Shown: in pieces, positions 1 to 11,290 of the stretch
Layout: every line of letters starts with the position of its first letter
Position numbering within the stretch: position 1 is the first letter of the stretch
Origin: Melieria omissa
Taxonomy: Eukaryota > Arthropoda > Insecta > Diptera > Ulidiidae
Assembly (NCBI GenBank): GCA_963971225.1
Contig: OZ020269.1
Location: forward strand, 101,678,905-101,742,904
Direction: 5' to 3'
Length of the DNA: 64,000 nucleotides
The notes under the pieces: model-generated
Database searches by the model: none
Seen by the model: only the letters and a program-made list of their open reading frames with translations
Told to the model about the DNA's origin: nothing
Position numbers and translations under genes: made by a program

Positions 1-1037
1 GGTCAATGGTCATCGGGGTTGAATGAGTTAAGCCGCAGCTGTGGCAATTGGTGGCACGTTGCCGTGGGCGGCCATTTGTGCCTCTTTCACTTTTGCGCCG
101 CCAGTTTCTGGTGATTAACTTTTTCTCGCCTTTCATGCCGCGAAACGTCCGACACAGATTCCGCTAGGATGTTGAGGTAAATGGCGGACGGACATGTTCG
201 ATTTTTGACTGATTTTATTAATTTCCTTTAAGGAAATTCAAAGGGAAGCAATGAGTGAGTGAGTGATGAAAGTTGTGGCGATTGGCTTTGATGTTGGAGG
301 TTAGAGGTTGGAGGCGGCACTAAAGGTGGTTTGAGGCGTAAATAAATTTTTAATTTATTTGTTTTCAAGTAGCCCACAGCTAACAAATATGTATATTACT
401 ACTATATAGCAGCTTAGCAAAGGGGATAAGACTAATGCTTGGGGCTTAAAGTTGACATTAAAATATTTACAAAAATTTTTTAAATGCCTTAAAGTCTGAT
501 TTTGGCAACAGCATGAAAATAACGAAAAAAAAACCTGTCTGCCACTCAAAAAACAAAAAACCGTAAATGCCAGTGTAACGTTACGCCCGACACGATAGTG
601 TCCATGTGACACGATAGTGCCATATGCGTTCGCCAGACAGCCACAAATGCGCGCGAGCGCCAACCGATAACAAACGCTGGCAGAAGAGCTGAAACTGTGC
701 AAGTCCTGCGGCAGCAAGGATATGGTCGCAGCAAAAGCTGCAATTGCCGACGCGTATAAGCCACGAAACTGGCACGTGGCACAAGATGCTGATGTCATTT
801 TTGCGGATTTTTCTTGCAGCCGCCACATGTGGCCGCGTATGCATGCTTGACTGGTTGAGGTGCAAAAAAGACAGCTGAGAGAGATAAACTTGACATGAAA
901 TTTGTTTTCTTTAAGACAAAACACTTTTTTTACTGAAAATTTATACTTTGAACTATCAATTTAAACCTCGAATATTCAAACTGCATGCAGGTGGTTTGAA
1001 AACGCCCACTTTTCGCTTAGCTTTCACTGCGTTATGC
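1..1037. other. noncoding stretch, nothing recognised
   Basis: I see no coding region or repeat boundary here. The short open frames on the minus strand (for example 355-924) have no recognisable domain, start in AT-rich DNA and overlap each other in several frames, so I leave them out. The stretch 590-850 is GC-richer than its surroundings but shows no splice or promoter pattern I can defend. Confidence 0.5.
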
Positions 1038-1041
1038 ATAT

Positions 1042-1469
1042 TGAAACGATAAGGCACTCTGTACTGAATGCTTTTCTGTCTACGAATGTTTTTCCAAGCA
1101 TACTTTTAGGCATGAACTTTGAAGTACGGCAAATTTGGTATAATTCGCTTGGTATAGCCCGATATGGCAAGGATGGTTCGCGAAAGGTGATGAGCTTTGC
1201 TAGAACATTCGAGATAGAAAGTAAAACTGGAATGTGTAAGAAACTTCAGCGCAATACGAAAACTAGTATAAAAGCAGCAGAGTGCAGCACAAGGGGTCGA
1301 GTCTTGGTTGAATAAGCAAAGTGGTAACAAGTGTGGATACGAGCAAAGTGTAATTCTGTGAATAAAGTGATTGATAGTTTCTGACTGCGTTTTGCGCTGA
1401 AAAATTGAAGTTGTTTTATTTTCAAACACAATCAAAACGAACCTTGGAAAATCTGGAATTTTCGTAACA
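1042..1469 (+). mobile_element. solo LTR, gypsy-like, copy 1
   Basis: A 428-bp block begins TGAAACGATAAGGCAC and ends TTCGTAACA, so it has the TG...CA ends of an LTR. It is flanked by a 4-bp direct duplication ATAT (1038-1041 and 1470-1473). Inside, in this orientation, a TATA box (TATAAAAGCAGCAG, from 1267) is followed by an AATAAA signal near 1361, the order expected for U3-R-U5. Three other copies with the same ends lie at 29860, 34512 and 39475. No internal gag-pol sequence is attached, so this is a solo LTR left by LTR-LTR recombination. The ATAN target resembles the preference known for the 17.6/297 group of gypsy elements. Open frames inside it are incidental. It also carries the motif GCATACTTTTAGGC at 1098-1111. 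Confidence 0.85.
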
Positions 1470-1473
1470 ATAT

Positions 1474-2300
1474 TTTCAACACTCTTCCATACCATTCAAC
1501 TCTCTTACCTATGCAATGCTGTTTGGTTTTGTTGGCTCGAGTGTAATCTATGCTGTGCAATTTGTTATTGCAAAGTCAATGCGTAAATTCAAAATCAATC
1601 AATTAAGACGAATTTATCACTTTGAAGGCGTAAACGCCTAAAAGTATACCATAAAATTTTATCACAGCAAGAATATGTGACGCATAATGCAAGCACACAT
1701 ACACTAACACACACACAAACAGAACTGATGTGTGTGTGTGTGTGTTTATAGCTGCGTGCCTACAAAGTAGTCACGGCAACAGCAAATGGCAGCTGATGCC
1801 CGACGCGACGTGCAATAGACGAGAATGCACAGTGCACCGAGTGCAGCCAAAATTGAGTTGAAGTTTGGAATTAAAAAACTATAAAAACAACAACAACAAT
1901 ACGGCACTTACGATTTAAAACCAAATGAAATGCGAAAAAAATTTCAATATTTTTGTATAAACTTTGAACATCTAAGGGGCCGAAGAGAATATTCAGAGAT
2001 CCTATTGGATATAAAACAATACCACTAAGCTTTTCGTCAAGTAATCAATAGAGTATTGATTGATCTTGTTACGACTTGATTCCTTAACTGAACGTCGTTC
2101 TTTCTTTATAAATATTACAATGTTATTCCATTACTTATCTATAAGAATCTTAAAGAATGCCAAGCCTTCTTTTAGCTGATTTTTTTTTTGAGAAAAATTT
2201 GCGTTAATCTCATTACTCCTGTGTAACAGGTATATCAGTATGAAGTGAGCCTGTTTTGCGAAAATAAAACACTAATTGTAATGGGAAAGTAAAAAACATT
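1474..2300. other. noncoding stretch with short TG run
   Basis: Nothing coding is seen. It holds a TG run at about 1726-1744, a copy of the dispersed motif (GCCTAAAAGTATAC, 1636-1649), and AT-rich DNA leading to the broken mariner fragment. Confidence 0.5.
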
Positions 2301-2460
2301 TTATTCAAAGTATTGGCCAATGCTAGCCACACATTTTGTCCATCTTTCAGGCAATTTGTGGAAACCGCAAAAATCGAATTTTTTGTCTTTTGAAGCAAAC
2401 TAATCAGACACCCAATTTTCGACTTCCTCGTAGGAACCGAAGTGCTGCTCAATGCGTGTC
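2301..2460 (-). pseudogene. mariner transposase C-terminal fragment, broken
   Basis: Read on the minus strand, the frame gives EQHFGSYEEVENWVSD, then a TAG stop, then FASKDKKF, HKLPERW and CVAS.GQYFE before a TAA at 2301-2303. This is the end of a mariner-family transposase: the (H)F.SYEEV.NW...FASKDKKFF..GI.KLPERW pattern is diagnostic of the family's C-terminus. The in-frame TAG stands where a Trp codon (TGG) is usual, a single-base change. The catalytic core is absent upstream (beyond about 2465), so only about 55 residues remain. I did not find terminal repeats. It belongs to a different mariner lineage from the elements at 21351 and 36624, whose C-terminus reads differently. Confidence 0.65.
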
Positions 2461-3555
2461 ACTCAAAGAAGACTGCATACCAACGTTTCAATGCTTATAA
2501 AGCTTAAGGAAATAAGTAAAGAGTAAAGCTCAGATCTTCAAAGATATTGAACTCTTTATAAAGTTCGAAGAAATAGAGAGCAAAGCGAAAAAAGTTCTAT
2601 AAGTAGTAACCCACAGGCAGCTCACAAAAAATCAATAAAAAAATGATACATTTTCAATAAAATGATATAAGTTTAGGAAATTAGTATTTAGTATATTTAG
2701 TTCAATGATTAAAAGACACAAATATTAAGGACTTCATAATGTTGGAAGCTGAAATTTAAGAGCAAAGCTTCAAAATATATCATAATAAAAAGATACAATA
2801 TAACACTGTGCAACAGTACTCTTGACCCTTCCCTTCTTGGCGTGAAACTAGATGTAATTCGTAGTAACATGGCATACTCAGTTTTACATTTTCTGATCCG
2901 TTGTCCTTTTTAAAGGACTTTAAAGTTTAACGGTCATAGACATTTAAAAGATTTCTTTTTAATATTTGCGGCTGTTCAATGATGAAGATGTAGATATCAA
3001 ATCAAAGCGAAAACTAGTCGTTTTTTGACCAAATTATATATTTGGGACTTTCAGGACAAAAATATGTCAGTTAGTAAAATGTAGTATAATACCTCAACTG
3101 AGTAAGCCATGTTACTATGAATGACCCCACGGTTCACGCCTTTATAATCTTTTGAATGAATCTCAACAAGAGTGGATTTTTGTCGCACGGTATAATAATT
3201 ACAAATTTTTCTCTGCTCAAGGAGTTCTTTTGAAATGGAGAGTAATGGATCTTTAAAGATGTTCGTCTTTTTAAAAAGACCATAGCAAAATGGACTAAAG
3301 ATAACAGCTTCAAACTTTGTTTGTAGGGTTGACACTAAACTAAAGATCGAATATTTTTTATTTTAACGATGACTAAGGATCAAAGCTTCACTTACTCTCG
3401 TAAAGTTTTAATTAGATAACTAAAGCTAATTTTATGTTTTTAGACTTTAAATTAGAACTTCCATCGTCAGGTGGAAGAAAACGGAAGCTAAATAATTATC
3501 TTTTCATGGACTAAATTTCTAACAAAACGACCTGAACTGGAACCAACTAAACCAA
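2461..3555. other. AT-rich noncoding stretch
   Basis: I see nothing coding. The phrases 'aaactaaagatcaaa...' become increasingly regular toward 3500, grading into the tandem array that follows. Confidence 0.45.
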
Positions 3556-3559
3556 TCAG

Positions 3560-4375
3560 ACTGAATTTTAGATCTTTAAACTCTCACAGAAACAAAAGAA
3601 CTGAAGATCAAATATTTTTCTATTTATGAACTTAATATCAGAGCTCGAAACTTTTACAGAAAGAAGCAAACTGAGGATCAAATATTTTTCTTTTCGTAGA
3701 CCGAAGATCAGAGCTTCAAACTTTCACAGAAAGAACCAACTGAAGATCAAATATTTTTCTATTTATAAACTAAAAATCAGAGCCTTGAACTTGCACAAAA
3801 AGAACCAACTGATGATCAAATATTTTTCTATTCATAGACTCAAAATCAGACAAACAAACTGAAGAACCCATATTTTTCTAATAATGAACTGAAGAAGCCA
3901 ACCGAAAATCAAATATTTTTCTATTTATTGACTTAAAATTACTATTCAACTCAAGATCAAATATTTTTCTATTTATGAACCTAAAATCTGAGCTTCCAAC
4001 TTTCACAGAAAGAAGCAAACTGAAGAACACATATTTTTCTAATAATGAACTGAAGATCAGAGCTTCAAACATTCACTGAATGAAGCCAACCGAAAGTCAA
4101 ATATTTTTCTATTTATTGACTTACAATTACTATTCAACTGAAGATCAAATATTTTTTTATTTATGAACCTAAAATCTGAGCTTCCAACTTTCACAGAAAG
4201 AAGCAAACTGAAGATCAAATATTTTTCTATTCATGGACTGAAGATCAGAGCTTCAAACATTCACTGAATGAAGGCAACTGAAGATCAAATATTTGTCTTT
4301 CCACAGACTAAAACACAGAGCTTAAAAGAAAGAAAGAAAGAAGCAAATTGAAGATGAAATATTTCTCTTTTCCAA
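3560..4375. repeat. 69-bp tandem array, degenerate
   Basis: The core GATCAAATATTTTTCT recurs at about 3606, 3676, 3745 and 3814 with 69-bp spacing. It then recurs less regularly (about 3906, 3953, 4094, 4143, 4214, 4284), separated by phrases such as CAGAGCTTCAAAC and TTCACAGAAAGAAG. The open frame at 3626-3862 is this repeat read in one frame (repeated KYFS...KIR) and is not a gene. The array ends about 120 bp before the RTE insertion. Confidence 0.8.
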
Positions 4376-4541
4376 TCTGCCCGTCCAAAGACTGCAGATT
4401 TGAGTGGTAAACTCTTTTTATTTTGGTTTGTTTATTGAATTCAAAATCTTACAAAAGAACATTACCACAATTTTATTTTGAATTTGTGGCTTTATTTAAA
4501 ATATTAACTTACTTACTTACTTAACTGGCCATAACAACCCG

Positions 4542-7526
4542 TTATCGGGTTACGGCCTGCCGCAAAACTTCTCTCCAGGCGCCTCTGCTTTGCGCGCGCC
4601 TTCTCCAGTTGGTCACACCAAGAGATACCAGGGCCTCTTCCACTTGGTCCTTCCACCGGAGACACGGCCTCCCTCTTCGCCGTCGACCTCCAACCATCGC
4701 ATCGAATACCTTTTTCGCCGGAGCTTCGTCGTCCATGCGGCCGACATGACCGAGCCAGCGTAGCCGCTGGATGTTAATTCGCTGCGCTACGTCCATGTCC
4801 TTATACAGCTCATACAGCTCGTTATTGGTTCGTATGCGATAGTCGTCACCAACCCGAACAGGGCCGAAGATTTTGCGAAGCACCTTCCTCTCGAACACTC
4901 CAAGGGCCGCTATGTCGTTTCGTGTCATTGTCCATGCTTCAGCGCCATAGAGGAGCACGGGCAAGATAAGCGTCCTATAGAGTGAAAGTTTTGTCGGTCG
5001 AGAGAGGTCTCTACTTCTCAATTGCCTACCGAGACCGTAGTAGCACCTGTTGGCAAGAGTTATCCTTCGCTTTATCTCCAGACTGACATCATTGCTGCTG
5101 TTGATGGCGGTGCCAAGGTAGACGAATTCCTTGACAACTTCAAAAGCATACCTGTCGGCCTCGACGTGAGACCCTAGCCGCTGCGAGTCCCTGCGTGTAG
5201 ACAGCATATACTTCGTCTTGCCCTCATTTACCACCAGACCCATTTTGGCAGATTCTCTTTCGATAGCCGCAAAGGCAGCGGTGACATCTCGCTTGTTACG
5301 TCCGATGACATCAATACCATCAGCGTAAGCAAGGAGCTGGACACTTTTGTTGAAAATTGTGCCATTACGATGTACACCGGCCTTGCGCAGAACACTCTCC
5401 ATGGTGAAGTTGAAGAGGTCGCAGGACAAAGGATCGCCCTGTCTGAAACCTCGAACGGTATCAAAGGGGTCGGAGAGGTCACTTCCAACCTTGACGGAGC
5501 TGCGCGTATTGCTCAACGTCGCTCTGCAAAGTCTAACGAGCTTTGCAGGGATACCAAGTTCCGACAATGCGGCATATAGGCGATCCCTTATCGGGCTATC
5601 GAATGCTGCCTTGTAATCGATGAAGAGATGGTGTGTATCGATTTGGTTCTCATGGGTCTTCTCCAGGATTTGGCGTAGAGTGAATATCTGGTCGATGGTG
5701 GACTTACCAGGTCTAAAGCCGCACTGATAAGGTCCAATCAGCGCCTTGGCGAGTGGCTTTAGTCTTTCACATAATACGCTCGTCAGGACCTTGTATGCAA
5801 TGGGAAGTAGGCTGATACCCCTGTAGTTGGCGCATATTGTTGGGTCGCCTTTCTTCAGCACAGGACAAAGGGCACTGAGGTTCCAATCGTTGGGCATTCG
5901 TTCCTCCAGCCATATTTTGCAAATGAGCTGATGCATGCACCCAATCAGCTCACCGCCGCCGGCCTTGAACAATTCAGCTGGTAGCCCATCCGGCCCTGCA
6001 GCTTTGTTGTTCTTGAGTCGCTGGATAGCGACCCGGACCTCGTCATGGCTGGGCGGTGGCACATCCACACCGTCGTCGTCGATTGGTGCCATCTGGACAT
6101 CTTCACCACTGGCGGTATTGTTCCTTTCGTCGCCTGCGAGCAGCTTGGTGAAGTGCTCCTTCCACAACCTCAGCACACCCTGCGCATCCGTAACCAGATC
6201 CCCGTTTTCGTCTCTGCACGAAGATGCCCCAGGCTTAAATCCTTCCGTAAGACGCTTAACTTTTTGGAAGAATTTTCGGGCGTCATTCCTGCTCCTGCAC
6301 TCCTCGATTTCCTCACGCTCGCGCCTTTCTTGCTCCCGTTTCTTGCGTCTAAAAAGGCACCTCTCTTTCTTCCTCTCCTCCCGGTATTTTTCTGTCACGG
6401 CTCGCGTGGCGGCCGACTGCAGGGTCTTCTTGTATGCAGCATTCTTCACTGCAGTGGCTGCGCGACACTCTTCATCGTACCATTGGTTTTTTGGTGGTGG
6501 GCGGCGAAAACCAAGGACATTTTCTGCGGCGGCGCGCATAGAGTGGGATAAGTGAGCCCATAATCCGCCGATGTCGTCAGGTGGAGAGGGGGAGCGACCG
6601 AGCTGGTTGGAGAGTTGAGCGGAGTAGACTTCGGCTACCCCTTGTGATCGCAGCTTACTGATGTCCAGCTTTCTTCGCAAACTAGGTTGTGCGGTCTTCG
6701 CTGCGCAAAGACGCATGCGTACCTTGGCTGCAACAAGGTAGTGGTCCGAGTCGATGTTGGGTCCTCGGAACGTGCGCACATCTAGAATGCTAGAAGCATG
6801 CCTTCCATCAATCACAATGTGATCAATCTGGTTGCGGGTGGATTGATCGGGGGATAACCAGGTGGCCTTGTGGATATCGAGGTGCTGGAATCTGGTGCTA
6901 CTAACTACCATGTTTCGTGCCGCGGCGAAATCGATCAGCCTCAGACCGTTGTTCGAAGTGGTCCCATGGAGGCTGAACTGCCCGACTGTGGGGCCAAAGA
7001 TGCCTTCTCGCCCGACTTTTGCGTTGAAGTCCCCGAGGACAATTTTGACGTCATGGGCCGGGCACCTGTCGTAGACGTCCTCGAGCTTCGCATAGAAGGC
7101 ATCCTTGGTCGCATCGTCCTTCTCTTCCGTCGGGGCGTGCGCGCAAATCAGGCTGATGCTAAAGTATTTAGCTTTGATGCGGATCGAAGCCAGCCGTTCG
7201 TTCACCGGAGTGAACCGAGAGACGTGGTGGCGAAGTCTCTTGCTGACCACAAATCCGCAGCCAAATTCGCGCTTCTCCGCATGGCAGCTGTAGTAGATAT
7301 CGCAGTCTGCTCGCTTGGAGCAACCTTGTCCTGTCCATCGCATTTCCTGGATGGCGGTGATGTCAGCCTTACATTTCGTGAGGGCTTCCGCCAGTTGGAT
7401 AGAGGCACCTTCCCTATAGAGGGTCCGGACATTCCAGGTGCATATCCTCAAATCATGGTCCTTGAATCGTTTGCTGTGGTCGTCAACATTGTGGGTTCCT
7501 TCCGAGGCTTGCTTTTTGGCTTTCAT
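4542..7526 (-). CDS. RTE-type endonuclease / reverse transcriptase polyprotein (catalytic box altered)
   Basis: I start the protein at the ATG at 7524-7526 (994 aa); the open frame extends 16 codons further upstream only from a TTG. Numbered from that Met: an AP-like (EEP) endonuclease spans about residues 25-275, with TWN (N31), QEMRW (E61), GDFNAKVG (D166, N168), IDHI (D235) and SDH (260-262). A linker rich in Arg/Glu follows (about 360-430). The reverse transcriptase spans about 500-810: NKAAGPDGLPAEL, NYRGISLLP, GFRPGKST, motif A FIDYKAAFDS (D637), RQGDPLS (about 695), and motif C LLAYADGID (734-737). Motif C should read YADD. Here the codon at 5316-5318 is GGT (Gly), which removes a metal-binding Asp. 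The C-terminal part (RRITLANR, VLLYGAEAWT, RLRWLGHVGRMDD, RGRPCLRWKDQV) is typical of the clade. No frameshift is seen, so this is a young but probably inactive copy. In life the protein nicks target DNA and primes reverse transcription from it. Confidence 0.92.
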   Translation of the reverse strand: MKAKKQASEGTHNVDDHSKRFKDHDLRICTWNVRTLYREGASIQLAEALTKCKADITAIQEMRWTGQGCSKRADCDIYYSCHAEKREFGCGFVVSKRLRHHVSRFTPVNERLASIRIKAKYFSISLICAHAPTEEKDDATKDAFYAKLEDVYDRCPAHDVKIVLGDFNAKVGREGIFGPTVGQFSLHGTTSNNGLRLIDFAAARNMVVSSTRFQHLDIHKATWLSPDQSTRNQIDHIVIDGRHASSILDVRTFRGPNIDSDHYLVAAKVRMRLCAAKTAQPSLRRKLDISKLRSQGVAEVYSAQLSNQLGRSPSPPDDIGGLWAHLSHSMRAAAENVLGFRRPPPKNQWYDEECRAATAVKNAAYKKTLQSAATRAVTEKYREERKKERCLFRRKKREQERREREEIEECRSRNDARKFFQKVKRLTEGFKPGASSCRDENGDLVTDAQGVLRLWKEHFTKLLAGDERNNTASGEDVQMAPIDDDGVDVPPPSHDEVRVAIQRLKNNKAAGPDGLPAELFKAGGGELIGCMHQLICKIWLEERMPNDWNLSALCPVLKKGDPTICANYRGISLLPIAYKVLTSVLCERLKPLAKALIGPYQCGFRPGKSTIDQIFTLRQILEKTHENQIDTHHLFIDYKAAFDSPIRDRLYAALSELGIPAKLVRLCRATLSNTRSSVKVGSDLSDPFDTVRGFRQGDPLSCDLFNFTMESVLRKAGVHRNGTIFNKSVQLLAYADGIDVIGRNKRDVTAAFAAIERESAKMGLVVNEGKTKYMLSTRRDSQRLGSHVEADRYAFEVVKEFVYLGTAINSSNDVSLEIKRRITLANRCYYGLGRQLRSRDLSRPTKLSLYRTLILPVLLYGAEAWTMTRNDIAALGVFERKVLRKIFGPVRVGDDYRIRTNNELYELYKDMDVAQRINIQRLRWLGHVGRMDDEAPAKKVFDAMVGGRRRRGRPCLRWKDQVEEALVSLGVTNWRRRAQSRGAWREVLRQAVTR

Positions 7527-7734
7527 TGGTATTTGGTTTTCCGTGGCGGGCACCAAACCCTGCGCACAACCCAAATTTTAAGTCCTGGGGATAGGACTCG
7601 CTGCACACATTAGTTCACTATTCAGCGGATGCCAAATAGCTATCCAGAAGGGCCGCGCGGAGGCTGTGCATCAGCTTGGATTGGACAGGGACAAGGATCG
7701 TTCTGGCGTTCGCCAGGTTGAACGCAATCAGAGA

Positions 7735-7794
7735 CTTTGCCTTGTATGTCCGCTCCCTTCCTCCCTTTGCCTTGTATGTCCGCTCCCTTCCTCC
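7735..7794. repeat. perfect 30-bp tandem duplication at the 5' end of the RTE element
   Basis: Two identical 30-bp units (7735-7764 and 7765-7794, starting CTTTGCCTTGTATGTCCGCT) lie directly against the target duplication at 7795. The position at the extreme 5' end suggests either a tandem 5'UTR repeat or a slippage event when the cDNA end was joined. Confidence 0.9.
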
Positions 7795-7807
7795 TAAAAT
7801 ATTAACT

Positions 7808-10800
7808 AGTCATATTTTATATGAACCGATACACTATCAGATTATAAAAAACGAAGTGAAGAAAACTGACTACTTTGTTTCAATTTCATTACATTATAAT
7901 TGCATTTTATGGCAGCTGCTGTGCAGAATTACGTCTTATGACAGATAATTTACTCAGATATATATTACAAACATTTTAACGAACCAAAGTAAACTTTTCT
8001 CAATATTTCGTCCTTCAACTTTATTAATCGAAACATCACATAAAATGCAAATTAACTAATACAAAATTGCAAAAAATTTACCAATTTTCAAGGCCACTTC
8101 TATGAATCTGTTACACTGTGCAACTATGCAACAGCGAACAAATGGCGAAACAATAAACGAGGGCACATCATTAATTCCTTTAGCAGATTTTCGCACTTTC
8201 TTGCCTCTTGCCATTTACAATTTATCGCCCACGCATACACACATACACACACACACACACACGTACGTCATGACAACGTGAATCATTGTGCAACGACCGC
8301 ATACGCCGTGAATCAATTGAGAACAATGCGAGGCGCCATAAAGCGCATAAACACTGGCAGCGCGTGCCTGCATAGAGTCTCAGCCATTACTCATGCAGTA
8401 TGGGCGAGGATTTTTGCCTTTTTTGTGTGCTGCACACATGCAGAGGCAAGTGTGAGTTGAATCTGCGGCCAATGCCGGCGTTGACGAAAAATTGTAAATA
8501 TGCGAGAATAATGAAGTGTGGCTACACAACGGCACAGAGCCAATTAACTTCGCATTTATTTCTTGGACAGATTGAAGCGCGTTGGTGTTGGCGTTGCAGT
8601 TTGCAGTTGGCAGTTAACGAAGGATGAAAGGACATGGAAATTATTGTAGTGGACTAAAAACACTACTCGACAAAAAATGGGTTAATCACGTGCACCTAAA
8701 AACCAAAGAATTTATAGACTTACTTCGGACCGTTGAACACGAAACTAAAAATCAAAAAATTTTTTTAAGAAAGTCTTCGAAAAAACACTGACTGAAATTA
8801 TAATGCTTTTGAAAACTCAACTAAATTCAACCTAACCTAATTCAATTGATTCATTCATTCAAATTTAATATTTTTGAAAGCTCAACTGAAATTTAAGCTC
8901 AACTAAATTCAACCTAAACCAAATTAAATTCACTTTCAAGTCAAGTTTAAAGAAGAGGGACTTAACTCAGAACCTACACATTCAAGTGGCCTGCTTACAA
9001 TTTTTCATATAACAACAAATTGTTGATTGCCTTTAAAAATCATCAACAGTCACTTCACTCGTAGCCGTCACAAACACACAGAACAACAAAACGCCATGTT
9101 GCACACTTTCATGACAACAATCAACAACGACCAAAGCAACGACGCCATGAGAGCATATGACATTTTTTTTAAATATTTTTCACGCCATTTGCAATCTCTC
9201 GCTTTCCACACGGCTGCCAGCAGCACTTCATCATTCATTGCATCCATATTGAATTGTGTCAATTTATTTCTACTTTCGCTGACGTGGTGCCGCCAGCGAA
9301 TGTTGCTGCTTGATTGCCGCCTGGCGCCGAGTGTTGAGCGCTTTTTTGCATTTTTTCTTTTACCTTTTTTTATTGTGGTTCAGTTGCTTTCATTTCGCTT
9401 TCACAACTAATGCTGTCAACACTTTTCCCCCTACTCGCACAACCAGCCGCTGATCACAGCCCATGCAACGTATTAATTTTTCATGTAGCGTTTTTTTTCC
9501 ACTTGCTTTTCTTTTCGTTTTCAGTGCATTTTTTATGTGCACAACTTTGGCTCAACAGCGACGCCAAACGGCCGGCAGCTGTAGGCGCCGCTGCTGAAAG
9601 TGCAACTGCAAATGCAACACCAGCCAAATGCCCCGAGTGCAGCTAAGGCGTACACCGCACCGACACAGCGCCTACGGTTGTGTAATGTGGCGCAGCGTGA
9701 AACAAAAAAACACACACACAAACGAGCAAGAAAACGTTATTTGGCAGCAACAGCAAAGCTCGCAAAAGCGCATTTGAGCTGCGTTGATAGTAAAAATAGT
9801 GTGGAAAATATTACATGTAAATGTATGTGTGTGTGTATTTGTGCATCGGTATTTGAGTGTGTGTGTGGGGCAAATATTTTTCCAAGCTTTGTGCTATTGT
9901 TTTATGTCGCTTTGGTGCAAAAACCAAATGCGTTGCATACTTTCGGGCGTCACCTTAAGCATTGCAACATAAAAAATCGCAACTTTTTCACTAACACGCA
10001 TTGCTTTGGGTCGCCATGGCTGTACACACACAAACAACATCGTACAAAATGGTTAATGTGTGAAATGTTGAAGGGAGAAGGGGGCTTTTTTTGGGGGGAA
10101 AAAATATAAAATATTAAAAGTGCGTAAATTGTGCTGCATGCATTGGAGTTACAACTGAAAGCATTACAAAGTGAAACGAAATTCATGCCACAGGACTTAA
10201 GTTTTTGCAACAAAAATATTAATATACAGTTTGTGAGTAAAGACATGGACCAAAAAAGTTGTACTTTGTTTCCCCTTTTTGGTTACTGAATACATTAATT
10301 GGGCACAAACCAGCCATTTGAGCTAACTGAGCCACTTGAGAATAGTTCATTTAATGTGTGTTATGTCAAAATGTATGAAAGTTAGGGCCCTGTGAAAGGA
10401 TACTAGAAAAGAGAGCCAAATTGAATTTGATTTTCGAAGTTTTTTTTTTTAATTGGTTACACACTGATTGCATGAGTAAAAAACCGACTGTGCAAAATTT
10501 CAATAAAATCGAACCAAAACTTCGACCACCTTCCATATAAACGGATTTGAAAAAACTTTATATTAACAATTAAAATTATCTTTGTACACATAAAATACAT
10601 TCATAATATTTATATTTTTTTTTTTAATATTATTTATAAATCTGTATATAGATAAAATGTGCCCTTTTTAAAGTGATTGAAAATTGATTAAATTAATAAA
10701 AACTCCATAAATTGCTCCACAGCTGCTTAGAAATAGCTCTTAGAGGGTTAAAATATATAAGTGACCCGACTAATTTTTCCTTCTAAGCATTTCTTAGGAA

Positions 10801-11288
10801 CATACTAACCCCCTATCTCCCACCTTTAATGATGCTCCCATACAAAACCATGGTTTTTAGAAAGTGAGCTCCCACTACTCTCAGGTTGCCCCCAGACCTA
10901 TCAAATGTAAGACTGACCTCTATTTATTTTCCCTTCCGAATATTTTTTCCATACACACCTACCCCCTATCTCCAAGTTTTAAAGGAGCTGCCATACAAAA
11001 GTGGTTATTTTCTATGCAATTGGGTCTCCACTTGTAAGTGTAGTAGTGAAGTAAGCGAGACAATATCATAACTCTGAAACTACTAAACCAATTTGAATGA
11101 TTTTTTCAGCAATCTTCAACATTCTCGAGTGCAAAAAATACAAAATTAATTAAAGTTCAAAAATTCACCACCAGAGGGCGCCTCTCATATGTACAAACAA
11201 AGTTGTTAGGTTGTCAACTTTTGGGTTTGTATGAAGAAAAAAATTAAAGTGTATTGTCGAAACTCCATTAAACCCTTTATTTCGAATA
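7808..11288. other. noncoding stretch with simple repeats
   Basis: No gene is supported. It contains a CA run at about 8230-8262, several T/A-rich runs, a copy of the dispersed motif (GCATACTTTCGGGCG, 9935-9949), and at about 10800-11010 two related phrases around CCCCCTATCTCC and CATACAAAA that look like an old duplication. Open frames at 9027-9410 and 9600-10109 overlap other frames and show no domain. Confidence 0.45.
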
Positions 11289-11290
11289 TA

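Larger units (their letters stand above)
4510..7794 (-). mobile_element. near full-length RTE-clade non-LTR retrotransposon
   Basis: The element runs on the minus strand. Its 3' end, at low coordinates, is a short tandem tail (TTAC repeats at about 4508-4523, so GTAA on the sense strand), typical of RTE-clade LINEs. Its 5' end is at 7794. A 13-bp direct duplication, TAAAATATTAACT, flanks it at 4497-4509 and 7795-7807, so both ends of the insertion are seen. The 3.3-kb length, the single ORF with endonuclease then reverse transcriptase, and the microsatellite tail fit RTE. A related but diverged copy lies at 45116-45944. The last 60 bp of the 5' end are a perfect tandem duplication. Confidence 0.9.

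Noticed and set aside
1034..1315. Open frames inside the solo LTRs (also 30005-30313, 34550-34834, 39482-39790)
   Set aside because: They lie wholly within LTRs, differ between copies, and overlap promoter and polyadenylation signals.
5935..7613. Plus-strand open frames of 168-247 codons opposite the LINE ORF
   Set aside because: Antisense shadows of the conserved coding strand, with no domain of their own.
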